Counted from the stretch's first letter, positions 8,553-20,697 are shown. The stretch is DNA of 64,000 nt from Devosia ginsengisoli (GCF_007859655.1 NZ_CP042304.1:1674001-1738000), one strand, 5' to 3'. The notes: generated by a model from the letters alone, not told the origin. Numbers and translations are program-made.

Positions 8553-10235
8553 CTATTTGCTCTTGCCCGCCGCGGCCGCTTCCACGGTCAGCTCGAACCG
8601 CTCGCCGCCCTTGATGGTGATCGGGGTTTCGCTCTCGCCATCACCGATGCGGGTGAACACGACATAGTCTCCATCCGGCAGAGTGGTCTGGAATTCCGGG
8701 CCATAGCCGTAGTCGAAGGATTTGCGGCTGCCATCGATGCTCTTGGCCGCGCCGAATACCTCGACATAGTTGTCACCGGGCGTAGTGACCGCGAGAATGC
8801 CGGCATCGAGCACCAGGGGGACCTCGGTCAGTTCCGCCGTCTTGATCGAGAACGGCGCTTCGCCCTCGGCCCCGCGCAGCCGATAGACGGCGACATAGTC
8901 ACCCTCCGGCAATTCGAAACTCACGTCGCTGCCATAGTTGTAGGTCACCGACTTGCGCGAGCCATCGATCGCCTTGGCGGCCCCAAAGATCTCGATGAAG
9001 ATATCGTCCGACGCCGGCATGCCCTCGACATAGAACGAGGCGATTTCGGCCCGGCCGACGCCGACAATGACATCCTCATCGATCGTCTCGCCCGCCACCG
9101 CGTCATAACTGCGCGTCACGGTCGCTTCGCCGATGGACACATCGACCTCGAGCGCCCCGGCCGGAACGACCAGGTTGGTGTCACCGTAATTGGTGGTGAC
9201 ATAGTCGCCGGCATGGCGGATTTCGACCGCGGCATTTTCATCGACATCGGCACCCTCGCTGGGCAGCGGATGCAGCTTGAGAATGGTGCCATTGAGCACG
9301 AAATGCGGCGTGGCGATCTTGCCGGCCTCGATGGTCACGGGCTGGGATGCGATGGCATAGCCCACTTTGGCGGTCATGATGTAGTCGCCCGGCTCCAACG
9401 CACCTTCGAAGTCCGAATTATAGTCGGTGCCAACATATTCGCCCTGGCTGCCATCGGCCGCCGGCTTGTACCATTCCCAGACCAGATCGCCGTAGTCGCT
9501 GGTGAGATCGGGGCCGCCTTCCGACAGGGACGCGGTGGGCTTGTAATTGTAGTCGGCCACCGGCTCGGGTTCAGGTTCCGGCTCTGGAACCGGCTCCGGT
9601 TCGGCCTGCACCACCTGTGCCACCGTGGTGGTCAGCGCCTCGACCAGCGCATTCCCATCATTGGCCGACAGATACTTGCCGCCGGTATTTTCGGCGAGGC
9701 ACGCCACCTGCTGCCCCTCGTCGTCCGACAGGCCGAAACCGAGGACGTGGGTGGTGAAGTCGATGCCCTGGGCTTCGAGATCGGATGCCAATGCGCAGGG
9801 ATCGACCTCGCAGGTTTCAAGCCCATCGGTGATAAGGATCACGGTGGCCTTCTGCTCGGTGAAGCGCAGGTCTTCGGCCGCCAGGCGCACCGCGTCTGAA
9901 ATCGGCGTCATGCCCTTGGGATTGATCTTGTCCGCTGCGGCCGCAATGGCCGCGCCAGTGCCGGTAGCCGGCTCCACCAGCATTTCGATATCGGAACAAT
10001 TGCCCTTCTCGCGGTGGCCATAGGTCATGAAGCCGAGTTCGAGATCGTCGGGCAGCGTGGACAGCACTTCGTGCAGCGTCTCGCGTGCAATGGTGATGCG
10101 CGCCTTGCCGTCGATCTGCGCCCACATCGAGCCCGACCCATCAAGCACGATAATGGCCCGCTCGGCGGCAAGTGCCGGCAGCGCCAGGCCGAGCGCCGCA
10201 ATGGCCCCCAGCAAGAAGTTTCGAACAATCCGCAT
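8553..10235 (-). CDS. Secreted von Willebrand factor A domain protein with C-terminal repeats
   Basis: The 560-residue protein has a signal peptide (MRIVRNFLLGAIAALGLALP, ending ALAAE) and then a VWA domain. The metal-ion site is complete: DGSGSMWAQ, a downstream threonine (GMTPISDAV) and ILITDGLETCEVDPCA. A PEPEPVPEPEPEPEP linker follows at about residues 210-225. The rest is beta-rich and ends in two tandem modules of about 70 residues, each holding FGAAK[A/S]IDGSRKS and LP[E/D]GDYV. The start at 10235 has a GGAGGG box; the TTG-type upstream extension does not. The protein probably binds a partner protein or glycan in the periplasm or at the surface; the partner is unknown. Confidence 0.87.
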   Translation of the reverse strand: MRIVRNFLLGAIAALGLALPALAAERAIIVLDGSGSMWAQIDGKARITIARETLHEVLSTLPDDLELGFMTYGHREKGNCSDIEMLVEPATGTGAAIAAAADKINPKGMTPISDAVRLAAEDLRFTEQKATVILITDGLETCEVDPCALASDLEAQGIDFTTHVLGFGLSDDEGQQVACLAENTGGKYLSANDGNALVEALTTTVAQVVQAEPEPVPEPEPEPEPVADYNYKPTASLSEGGPDLTSDYGDLVWEWYKPAADGSQGEYVGTDYNSDFEGALEPGDYIMTAKVGYAIASQPVTIEAGKIATPHFVLNGTILKLHPLPSEGADVDENAAVEIRHAGDYVTTNYGDTNLVVPAGALEVDVSIGEATVTRSYDAVAGETIDEDVIVGVGRAEIASFYVEGMPASDDIFIEIFGAAKAIDGSRKSVTYNYGSDVSFELPEGDYVAVYRLRGAEGEAPFSIKTAELTEVPLVLDAGILAVTTPGDNYVEVFGAAKSIDGSRKSFDYGYGPEFQTTLPDGDYVVFTRIGDGESETPITIKGGERFELTVEAAAAGKSK

Positions 10236-10357
10236 GGGTAGCCCTCCAGCAGCGGCCTCGACTATCGAGCACCGCACAATAGCGCGCAATTGAAATCACG
10301 CGCCAGATGACGCCGGAATGAATGCTTCGTTCAGACAATAGAGGTGACTTGCCGGAA

Positions 10358-11423
10358 CTACTCGGCCCCCGTTTTACGCCAGCGCAACAGGCCGACGAAG
10401 AACAGCCCGCCGATCACGCCTGTCAGCACGCCGATCGGCATGTCTTGCGGCGGCATCAGGGTCCGCGCGGCAATATCGGCCAGCACCAGAAAGATGGCCC
10501 CGACCAGCGCGGAGAGCGGCAGCACTCGCCGGTAATCCCCGCCAACCCCCATGCGGACGATATGGGGGATCATCAGCCCGACAAAGGCGATGACGCCGGA
10601 AAAGGCCACCGCCGAGCCCGTCAGCAGCGCACAGACGATGAAGACCGTGAGCCGGAACCGGCTGGCGGGAATGCCCAGTGTGGTGGCGCTCTCATCGCCC
10701 AGCGTCATGGCATTGAGCGCCCGGGCGCGCGCGATGAGGTAACCGCCGCAGACCAGCAAGGCCACCAGCGGAAAGGGCAATTGCGGCCATTGCGCCAGGC
10801 CCAGTCCGCCCAGCATCCAGAACACCACGGTGTGGGCCGCGCGGGGATCACCGAGAAAGATGAAGAGATTGCCCGCGGCGGTGATGATGAAGCTGATCGC
10901 AACGCCAGCCAGTACCAGCCGGCCGGCGCTGTGCGACTTGGTGAGATTGGAGACGGCCAATACCAGCCCGGTCGCCACCAGCGCGCCGCCAAAGGCGAAG
11001 AGCGGCACGGTGACGAGGCCGAGGAACATGCCGGTATGCAACAGCACGAGGATCGCCCCGAAACCGGCGCCGGATGAAATGCCCAGCAGATGCGGATCGG
11101 CCAACGGGTTGCGCGTGACCGATTGCAGGGCCGCCCCGACGACGGCGAGGCTGGCCCCGACAACGGCCCCCCAGCACGATGCGCGGAAGGCGCACCTCCC
11201 AGACGATGGCCTCGCGGCCGGACGACCAGTCCACGACAACGCTGCCGGGCATGAGCTTGGACGCGATGATGCGCCAGACTGTTTCGACGGGAATGGGCAC
11301 CGCCCCGGCCCCTGTTGCCACCGACATGGTGACGACGAGCAGGATGGCCAGCCCCCCGATGAGAACCGGCATCCAGTGAGCAGCCGCGTGGCGGCGGCCG
11401 GTGGCGAGGTGGCGGTGCGACAA
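10358..11423 (-). pseudogene. BtuC/FecCD-type ABC permease, interrupted by one frameshift
   Basis: Both parts encode a FecCD-family permease of about 354 residues. The first part starts at 11423 and reaches WEVRLPRIVLGG. The second continues, in another frame, AVVGASLAVVGAALQSVTRN through PLADPHLLGISSGAGFGAIL to VGLMIPHIVRMGVG and the end GLLRWRKTGAE. The break lies in a run of six C at 11167-11172; removing one base restores the protein. The gene is the last of a three-gene operon (ATPase, binding protein, permease) led by a cobalamin riboswitch. It therefore most likely forms the membrane channel of a vitamin B12 importer rather than an iron-siderophore one. The indel may be a sequencing error. 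Confidence 0.85.
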
Positions 11424-11427
11424 GACC

Positions 11428-12369
11428 CTACTCCCGGAAGGCTGTTGCGAGGCGCTTTACCGCCGCGATATTGCGCGGGCCGGGCGTCGCCTCGACATAT
11501 TCGAGCACCACGAAGCGGTCATTGGCCACCGCCGGAATGGACGCAAAGGCCGGGTTGGACTTCATGAAATCGATCTTCTGCTCAGCGGTCACTTCGCCAT
11601 AGTTGACGATGACGATCACCTCCGGATTGCGCTCGATCACCGGTTCCCAGCCGATCTCGACCCAGCTCGACTGCACGTCGTCCATGATATTGACGCCGCC
11701 CGCCGCCTCGATCAGCGCGGTGGGAATGGCGAAGCGCCCGGCGGTGAACGGCTTGTCCTCGCCCGAGTCATAGACGAAGACCGGCACCGGCGCTTCGAGC
11801 AGTGGCAGCGTGGCCTGGAAATCGGCCAGCTCCTGCTTATAACCGCCGACCAGCGCCGTGGCCCGATCGGCAACATCGAAGATGGCGCCGAGATTGAGCA
11901 GGTCACTGTAGAGATCATCCATGGAGGCCTTGGGCTTGTCCATGATGTGGATGCAGCTCTCGGTCAGTTCGTAGACGGCAATATCGAATTCTGCCAGCGT
12001 CTCGGGGGTCACCTCGCCGCCGACGCGCATGCCATAGTTCCAGCCGGCAAAATAGAAATCGGCATCGGCGCCGAGCAGCACTTCCTTGCTCGGATATTCC
12101 GGCGACAGCTCCGGCAATTCGGCCACGCCTTCGCGCAACGTCTCGTCCAGCGTCTTCCAGCTCGAAACGCCGGTATAGCCGGCCATGTGGTCGGTGAGGC
12201 CCAGGGCCAGCATCATCTCGGTGAGATTGACGTCGTTGGAGACGGCGCGCTGCGGGGCGGACTCGAAGGTCACGTCGCGATTGCAGCTCTGCACGGTCAC
12301 CGGATAGCCGGCGGCAAGAGCCGTAGAGCTGGCGGCCGCCAGCGCGGCCATGGCAAGAACGAGGCGCAT
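11428..12369 (-). CDS. Periplasmic substrate-binding protein of the B12 ABC importer
   Basis: The 313-residue protein starts MRLVLAMAALAAASSTALAA, a signal peptide. It then shows the Peripla_BP_2 (BtuF/FepB) fold, with QRAVSNDVNLTEMMLALGL at the start of the first lobe, a long connecting helix around YSDLLNLGAIFDVADRATAL, and ERNPEVIVIVNYG in the second lobe. It would capture the ligand in the periplasm and hand it to the permease four bases downstream. Most members of this family bind siderophores or B12; the upstream riboswitch favours a cobalamin or corrinoid. The ATG at 12369 lies four bases after the ATPase stop. Confidence 0.88.
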   Translation of the reverse strand: MRLVLAMAALAAASSTALAAGYPVTVQSCNRDVTFESAPQRAVSNDVNLTEMMLALGLTDHMAGYTGVSSWKTLDETLREGVAELPELSPEYPSKEVLLGADADFYFAGWNYGMRVGGEVTPETLAEFDIAVYELTESCIHIMDKPKASMDDLYSDLLNLGAIFDVADRATALVGGYKQELADFQATLPLLEAPVPVFVYDSGEDKPFTAGRFAIPTALIEAAGGVNIMDDVQSSWVEIGWEPVIERNPEVIVIVNYGEVTAEQKIDFMKSNPAFASIPAVANDRFVVLEYVEATPGPRNIAAVKRLATAFRE

Positions 12370-12373
12370 GAGA

Positions 12374-13201
12374 TCACTCCTGGATCTGGTTGGGGAGGTA
12401 GAAGCTGAGACGCGGCCTTCCGGTGGCCGGATGGGCGTCGAGCAGGGTTTCGACGGCAAAGGCCGCGCGAATGGTGGATTGGGTGAGCGCTTCGGCCGGC
12501 GCACCGAGGGCGGCAACACGGCCCCCATCGAGCAGTAGCACCCGGTCGGCATGAGCCGAGGCCAGCGCCAGATCGTGCAGCGAAACGATGACGGTGCAGG
12601 CCAGCCGCCCGAGCAGATCGAGCACTTCGAGCTGGTGCCTGATGTCGAGGTGATTGGTCGGCTCGTCCAGAATCAGAAGATCAGGTTTCTGCAGCAAGGC
12701 TCGGGCAATCATCACCCTTTGCCGCTCGCCGCCGGACAAAGTGGCAAGGTCGCGCGGCGCCAGATGGGTCAGCTCCATCAGATCAAGCACGGCTTCGACG
12801 GAATCGTAGTCGCCCCGATCCGTGCCCCAGCCGCCGCGATGCGGCGTCAGGCCCAGCTCGACGATTTCAGCGACAGTGAGGCCGAAATCTGAGGCCTGTT
12901 CCTGCAAAACCGTGGCGATACGCCTGGCCACGGCCTTGCCGGGCAGCGACCAGATATCCTGCCCATCGAGGCGGACCATGCCGGTGGATGGCCGATGGTA
13001 GCGATAAAGACAGCGCAACAGGCTGGACTTGCCCGCGCCATTGGGACCGACCAGAGCCAGCATCTGGCCCGGCTCGACCGCCAGGGACAGCGGCCCCACA
13101 ATGGGATCACCCAAGCCGACGCCCCAGCTGAGGTCGATGAGTTCGAGCCGCGCCGGATGCGCGCCGGTGAAGCGGTCAGCCGAAATGCCGCCGGATGCCA
13201 T
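12374..13201 (-). CDS. ATP-binding subunit of the B12 ABC importer
   Basis: The 275-residue protein has all ABC motifs: Walker A GPNGAGKSS, the Q-loop VLQEQASDFG, the signature LSGGERQRV, Walker B LLILDEPTNHLD and the switch histidine in VSLHDLALA. It belongs to the FepC/BtuD group. It is the first gene of the transporter operon and sits about 125 bases behind the cobalamin riboswitch. The ATG at 13201 is chosen because a GGAGG box stands six bases before it; the TTG at 13207 would leave no spacing. Confidence 0.9.
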   Translation of the reverse strand: MASGGISADRFTGAHPARLELIDLSWGVGLGDPIVGPLSLAVEPGQMLALVGPNGAGKSSLLRCLYRYHRPSTGMVRLDGQDIWSLPGKAVARRIATVLQEQASDFGLTVAEIVELGLTPHRGGWGTDRGDYDSVEAVLDLMELTHLAPRDLATLSGGERQRVMIARALLQKPDLLILDEPTNHLDIRHQLEVLDLLGRLACTVIVSLHDLALASAHADRVLLLDGGRVAALGAPAEALTQSTIRAAFAVETLLDAHPATGRPRLSFYLPNQIQE

Positions 13202-13326
13202 GGGCAACCTCCGCCGTCTGGCAGGAGGGCACGGGCGATCCGAGCAGCGGAATAGCAGCGATGTCGCGGCAACTGGTCATCATCGTCTCCCGCGGCACAC
13301 CCCGGCCGGGTTGAAAGGAAAGGATG

Positions 13327-13512
13327 ACGGCAGGTCTCCTGGCTCGCGGGTCGCTGCGGCGCCGGACCTTCCCAGCCATTCGGCCAGTGGTAATTCCCGG
13401 TGTCGCTATCCGCTCACAGTTGCGGGGGCAGCCACGGTCTTGCGCCCTGATGGGTACGTCGCACCGTGTTCCCTTTTAATCCCGCCGCCCGAGAGGGGCG
13501 GCCGGAACCATC
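13327..13512 (-). ncRNA. Cobalamin riboswitch controlling the downstream ABC importer
   Basis: Read on the - strand, this leader has the hallmarks of the adenosylcobalamin riboswitch in order: GGTTCC at the 5' side, AAAAGGGAA, GACCGTGGCTGCCCCCGCAA followed by CTGTGA in the core, CACTGG, and the B12 box AGCCAGGAGACCTGCC at 13329-13344. The B12 box matches the consensus at every position. When cobalamin is abundant, the family shuts off expression of the genes that follow, here the ABC transporter starting at 13201. This gives the best evidence that the transporter carries cobalamin. Confidence 0.95.
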
Positions 13513-13610
13513 ACTCAGAGTGATGCGGGATTCGCCGGTCCCTGGCAAGGCGCCACATTTCAAACTCATTACCTGCCAATTCTGCGGCCGGGGCATTTGG
13601 GGGAATCGTG

Positions 13611-14588
13611 ATGCGTTGGTTGCGGCGAATTCTGCTGGCATTGCTGGTGCTGGCAGCGGGCATCTATGTGTTCAACGCCAGCTGGCGTGTGGCGCCGCCC
13701 GCCGAGCCGCAAGTGACGCTGATCGCCCATCGCGGCATTCACCAGACCTTCAACCGTGAAGGCCTGGAGAATGACACCTGCACCTCCGAGCGCATCTATC
13801 CGCCCGAGCACCAATATATCGAGAACACCATTGCCTCGATGCAGGCCGCTTTCGCTGCCGGCGCCGACATTGTCGAGCTCGATGTGCATCCGACCACCGA
13901 CGGCCAGTTTGCCGTGCTGCATGACTGGACCATCGATTGCCGCACCGAGGGCACGGGCGAGACCCGAAGCCATGACATGGCCTATCTCAAGACGCTCGAC
14001 ATCGGCTACGGCTACACCGCCGATGGCGGCGCCACCTTCCCGCTGCGCGGCACCGGCGTGGGTCAGATGCCCGAGCTCAAGGAAGTGCTGTCGGCCATGC
14101 CGGACCGGCAATTCCTGGTCAATTTCAAGAGCCGGGAGGCGCGCGAAGGCGACATGCTGGCGGCTCTTGTCGACGAACGTCCCGAATGGCGCCACGCCGT
14201 CTGGGGCGCCTATGGCGGGGACGAGCCGACCTATCAGGCGGCCGGCCAGATTGACGGTCTCGCCGTCTGGTCACGCCGCGGCCTGGTCGATTGCCTGCTG
14301 CAATATGAGGGCCTGGGCTGGACCGGCTACATGCCCGAGGCCTGCCGCAACACCAAGGTCATGCTGCCGGTCAATGTGGCGCCCTTTGTCTGGGGCTGGC
14401 CCAACCTGTTCCTCGAGCGTATCCGCAAGGCCGGCAGCCAGGTGATCCTGCTCGGACCTTACGATGCCGGTGATCCCGGCACAGCCGGCATCGACACGCT
14501 GGACCAGCTGGCGCAGGTGCCGGACAGTTTCGAAGGCTATATCTGGACCAACCGCATCGAAATCATCGCGCCGGCCGTGCAGCAATAG
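13611..14588 (+). CDS. Membrane-anchored glycerophosphodiester phosphodiesterase-like protein
   Basis: The 325-residue protein starts with an N-terminal signal anchor (LRRILLALLVLAAGIYVF). It then has the GDPD catalytic features: IAHRGIHQTF (first His-Arg), IENTIAS, VELDVHPTTDGQFAVLHDW (Glu, Asp and the second His). A family enzyme would split glycerophosphodiesters into glycerol-3-phosphate and an alcohol, but the C-terminal half is less typical, so the substrate is uncertain. The preceding GTG is in frame; ATG at 13611 is preferred. It is divergent from the B12 riboswitch. Confidence 0.85.
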   Translation: MRWLRRILLALLVLAAGIYVFNASWRVAPPAEPQVTLIAHRGIHQTFNREGLENDTCTSERIYPPEHQYIENTIASMQAAFAAGADIVELDVHPTTDGQFAVLHDWTIDCRTEGTGETRSHDMAYLKTLDIGYGYTADGGATFPLRGTGVGQMPELKEVLSAMPDRQFLVNFKSREAREGDMLAALVDERPEWRHAVWGAYGGDEPTYQAAGQIDGLAVWSRRGLVDCLLQYEGLGWTGYMPEACRNTKVMLPVNVAPFVWGWPNLFLERIRKAGSQVILLGPYDAGDPGTAGIDTLDQLAQVPDSFEGYIWTNRIEIIAPAVQQ

Positions 14589-14674
14589 GCCGCGACACAA
14601 TTTCCATCGACGGAATGCCTGGCGCCCACTAGGGTCGCTCCATTGCCCGCAGCCCTCGTTTTTCTGGATGTGTC

Positions 14675-15607
14675 ATGCCGGTCGGCGTGTTGTATGCAGT
14701 TGTCGCCTATTCGGTCTATTCGTGTGGCGACGCCATCATCAAGGGTTTCGGCCAGAGCCTCTCCGTCTTCGAGATCGGCTTCTTCATCGCCGTCTTCAGT
14801 CTCATCCCGGCCGCCTTTGCCAAGCCGAAAGGCGAACACTGGCGCGACAGCTTCCGCCTCAGGCATCCTGGGCTGGTCCACCTGCGCTCGTTTACCGGGG
14901 TGGCCTCGTCGATCCTGGTCACGGTGTCCTTCACCACCATTCCCTTCGCCGAGACCTATTCGCTGGTCTTCATGATGCCGCTCTTCATCACCGTGATGTC
15001 GGTGCTCATCCTGCGGGAACACGTCGATATCGTGCGCTGGTCCATGCTCACCCTGGGCTTTGTCGGTGTCATGCTGGTGGTGCGGCCCGGCTTTCGCGAA
15101 CTGGAATTCGGCCACCTGACCGCCCTGCTCTGCGCCGTCTTCGGCGCCTCGACCACCACGATTTTGCGCGTCATAGCCCCGACCGAGAAGCGGGTGAGCC
15201 TGATCGCCCTGCCGGCGATCTATGTGATCGTCGTCAACGCGGTCCTGATGGTGCCCACCTTCGTCATGCCCACGCTGCAGCAATTCGGCCTGCTGGCCGC
15301 TTCGGGGAGCCTGGTCGGCCTGGGCCATATTCTGCTGATATCAGCCACCCGCAATGCCCCGGCCAGCCAGGTCGCCCCCATCCAGTATGTGCAGATCGTC
15401 TGGGCCATCGGGCTGGGCGCCTTCTTCTACTTCGAATATCCGGACCTATTGGCCTATATCGGGCTTGCCGTCGTGGTCCTGTCCGGCCTCGTCAACGTCT
15501 TCGTGGATGGCGCACGGGCGCGCATTGCCGGCCGCTTTGCCGAATATCGCGCTGTGCGACCCGGCCCGCCCAGCAACATTACCGAAGTGCAGGGTCCCGA
15601 AATATAG
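14675..15607 (+). CDS. EamA/DMT-family transporter, first of a tandem pair
   Basis: The 310-residue protein has ten predicted membrane helices in two EamA halves. It starts MPVGVLYAVVAYSVYSCGDA and contains IPFAETYSLVFMMPLFITVM and GFVGVMLVVRPGF, typical of drug/metabolite exporters. The next gene encodes a clear paralogue with the same first six residues (MPVGVL). Similarity extends into the bases just before both start codons (a T-rich run, then CTGGAT), which points to a tandem duplication. The substrate is unknown. The gene starts 86 bases after the GDPD gene, so they may be co-transcribed. Confidence 0.88.
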   Translation: MPVGVLYAVVAYSVYSCGDAIIKGFGQSLSVFEIGFFIAVFSLIPAAFAKPKGEHWRDSFRLRHPGLVHLRSFTGVASSILVTVSFTTIPFAETYSLVFMMPLFITVMSVLILREHVDIVRWSMLTLGFVGVMLVVRPGFRELEFGHLTALLCAVFGASTTTILRVIAPTEKRVSLIALPAIYVIVVNAVLMVPTFVMPTLQQFGLLAASGSLVGLGHILLISATRNAPASQVAPIQYVQIVWAIGLGAFFYFEYPDLLAYIGLAVVVLSGLVNVFVDGARARIAGRFAEYRAVRPGPPSNITEVQGPEI

Positions 15608-15688
15608 TTCGATCCCGTCGACGGCCCGCCGCATCGCTTGTATGGTACGGCCAGTCTTTCGAGTCCTTTCTATTTCCTGGATATTTCG

Positions 15689-16573
15689 ATGCCGGTCGGC
15701 GTCCTCTTCGCGTTTCTGGCCTATGCCAGCTTTTCCGTCGCCGACGCCCTCATCAAGGCCACCGGCCCGGCCATGTCGGTGTTCGAGATCGCGTTTTTCA
15801 CCACGAGCCTCTCCATCATTCCCGTCATGCTGACCAAGCGCGGCGAGCGCTGGCGCGATCTCTACAAGCTGCAACATCCCTGGCTGGTGCATCTGCGCTG
15901 CGCCACCGCCATCACCAGCACGGCCTGCGTGATGTTTGCCTTCACCCACATTCCGTTTGCCGACGTCTATGCCATCGGCTTCCTGACGCCGATCGTGGTG
16001 ACCCTGCTCGGCGTGCTGGTGCTCAAGGAACATGTGGCCGCCCATCGCTGGCTGCTGCTGATTATCAGCTTTCTCGGCGTCGTGCTGGTCATCCGCCCCG
16101 GCGTGCGCGACCTGCAACTGGGGCATCTCGCAATTTTCTTCAGCGTCTTTCTCGGCGGCATCACCACCATCATCCTGCGCCATGTCGCGCCCAGGGAGCG
16201 GCGCGTGAGCCTGGTGGGCCTGCAGGTGCTGTATTCGGGCATCATCAACGGGCTGCTGATGATCCCGTTTTTCGTGCTGCCGTCGCTGGAGCAGATGGCG
16301 GTATTCCTCGGCATTGGCCTCTTGGGTGGGACCGGCGGCCTGCTGCTGATCTCGGCTGCCAAGCGCTCGCCGGCCAATCTGGTGGCGCCGGTGCAGTATA
16401 GCCAGCTGATCTGGGCCATCGTGTTCGGGGCGCTGTTCTTCGGCGAATACCCCGACTATGTCGCCGTGATCGGCCTGGTCATCGTGCTCGCGGCAGGACT
16501 GGCCAATGTGCTGACCGAGAAACTGAAAATCGTCTGGAAGCCGCGGCTGTTCTTCTTCAGAACGGGGCTGTGA
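15689..16573 (+). CDS. EamA/DMT-family transporter, second of a tandem pair
   Basis: This 294-residue transporter starts MPVGVLFAFLAYASFSVADA and follows the same ten-helix plan as its neighbour, with IPFADVYAIGFLTPIVVTLL and SFLGVVLVIRPGV. The ATG at 15689 is chosen by analogy with the paralogue; an upstream in-frame ATG would add 17 non-homologous residues. It ends without the acidic tail of the first copy. The two proteins may carry different substrates or form a heteromer, as some paired DMT proteins do, although full-length DMT proteins usually work alone. Confidence 0.87.
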   Translation: MPVGVLFAFLAYASFSVADALIKATGPAMSVFEIAFFTTSLSIIPVMLTKRGERWRDLYKLQHPWLVHLRCATAITSTACVMFAFTHIPFADVYAIGFLTPIVVTLLGVLVLKEHVAAHRWLLLIISFLGVVLVIRPGVRDLQLGHLAIFFSVFLGGITTIILRHVAPRERRVSLVGLQVLYSGIINGLLMIPFFVLPSLEQMAVFLGIGLLGGTGGLLLISAAKRSPANLVAPVQYSQLIWAIVFGALFFGEYPDYVAVIGLVIVLAAGLANVLTEKLKIVWKPRLFFFRTGL

Positions 16574-16592
16574 GGACCGTCATCTTCCAGTA

Positions 16593-16684
16593 GACCTCAT
16601 GGTGAGCTTGTCGAACCACGAGGTCGTGGGCACTCAAGCCTCCACTCACCCGACCTCGTCCTTCGACGAGCTCAGGATGAGGTC
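16593..16684. repeat. REP-like inverted repeat (CCTCATGGTGAGC family)
   Basis: Two arms (16593-16626 and 16651-16684) form a large imperfect hairpin centred on GACCTCATGGTGAGCTTGTC and its complement-like partner. A second copy of the family is at 24074-24162. It lies between two convergent genes and may act as a transcription barrier. Confidence 0.75.
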
Positions 16685-16699
16685 TCCGGAAGATTCCGG

Positions 16700-19348
<2,649 letters not shown>

Positions 19349-19463
19349 CTAGAAGGCTTTCATTGCGGAAACTGGCGCCGTTGCGCCGCAGAACAGGTCG
19401 GCAGGCTTTCTATCGTGCAGCTTGCCGCCCTGTCCAGCATTGCGGCACCCTTGCGGATGATCG

Positions 19464-19497
19464 GCAAAGAAAAGAGGCACCGCTTGCGCGATGCCTC
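19464..19497 (-). terminator. Rho-independent terminator of recA
   Basis: On the - strand, GAGGCATCGC, GCAA and GCGGTGCCTC form a 10-bp stem with one mismatch, followed by TTTTCTTT. It lies 28 bases after the recA stop codon and before alaS. Confidence 0.82.
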
Positions 19498-19524
19498 GAG
19501 ATTCCCTGCATGGGAGGGAGGAAC

Positions 19525-20599
19525 TCAGTCGTCGTCGGACGTATTGTCGTCGCCGCCGGCCACCAGCAATACTTCGCCAAGCAGGCCCGAGCTTTCGCGC
19601 ACACCCTGCTCGATCGTATCGGCGACCGTGGGATTATCCTTGAGGAACTGCCGGGCATTCTCGCGACCCTGCCCCAGCCGCTGGCTGTCCCAGGAGAACC
19701 AGGCGCCGGACTTTTCGACAATGCCCGACTTGACGCCCAGATCGAGCAATTCGCCGGTCTTGGAAATGCCTTCGCCATACATGATGTCGAACTCGACCTG
19801 GCGGAATGGCGGGGCCAGCTTGTTCTTGACCACCTTCACGCGGGTCTGGTTGCCGACGATTTCCTCGCGGTCCTTGAGGGCGCCGATACGGCGGATATCG
19901 AGTCGCACCGAGGCGTAGAACTTGAGCGCATTGCCGCCCGTCGTGGTTTCGGGCGAGCCGTACATCACGCCGATCTTCATGCGGATCTGGTTGATGAAGA
20001 TGACTAGGCACTTGGACTTGGAGATCGACGAGGTCAGCTTGCGCATGGCCTGGCTCATCAGCCGCGCCTGCAGGCCCGGCAGCGAATCGCCCATTTCCCC
20101 TTCGAGTTCGGCGCGCGGGGTGAGCGCAGCAACCGAATCGACCACCAGCACGTCGATGGCGCCGGAACGGACCAGGGTGTCGGTAATTTCGAGCGCCTGC
20201 TCGCCGGCATCGGGCTGGGAAATCAAGAGGTCATCGACATTGACGCCCAGCTTGCGAGCATAGACCGGGTCGAGTGCATGCTCGGCATCGACAAAGGCGC
20301 AGATGCCGCCAGCCTTCTGGGCTTCGGCGATAACATGCAAAGCCAGCGTGGTCTTGCCCGAGCTTTCCGGTCCGAAAATCTCGACGATACGGCCCTTTGG
20401 CAGGCCGCCAATGCCCAAAGCGATATCGAGACCGAGCGAACCGGTGGAGATCGATCTCGACCTCGATGGCCGACGCTTCGCCAAGGCGCATGATCGAGCC
20501 CTTGCCGAAATTGCGCTCGATCTGGCTGAGCGCCGCGGCAAGAGCCTTGTCCTTATCCATCGATCCACCTTCAACAATACGAAGCGGCGCACTAGCCAT
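19525..20599 (-). CDS. recA: Recombinase RecA, with one frameshift near codon 50
   Basis: RecA drives homologous recombination and triggers LexA cleavage in the SOS response. The N-terminal part ([20 protein letters not shown], then [15 protein letters not shown]) and the main part ([20 protein letters not shown], Walker [23 protein letters not shown]) are in different frames. The switch occurs at about 20449-20457, where GAGATCGATC has one base too many; GAG-TCG-ATC would give [11 protein letters not shown]. The corrected protein has about 357 residues, the normal length. Because RecA is highly conserved and rarely lost, a sequencing error is the most likely explanation. A LexA box stands upstream, and a terminator follows the gene. 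Confidence 0.93.
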
Positions 20600-20682
20600 C
20601 TGATCTCTCCTTATTCCATGCTCTGGGAGGCTGCGCAACGCGCTGACACCGCCGGTGGTTCTGTCCTGAATGTCCGCTATTT

Positions 20683-20697
20683 GTTCTCATATTGTTC
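20683..20697. promoter_or_regulatory. LexA (SOS) box of recA
   Basis: GTTC, seven bases (TCATATT) and GTTC give the exact direct-repeat operator GTTC-N7-GTTC recognised by alphaproteobacterial LexA. It lies 84 bases upstream of the recA start codon, in the expected promoter region. Confidence 0.85.

Noticed and set aside
10358..13201. Iron-siderophore importer
   Set aside because: The protein families allow it, but the upstream cobalamin riboswitch is a stronger indicator of a B12 or corrinoid substrate.
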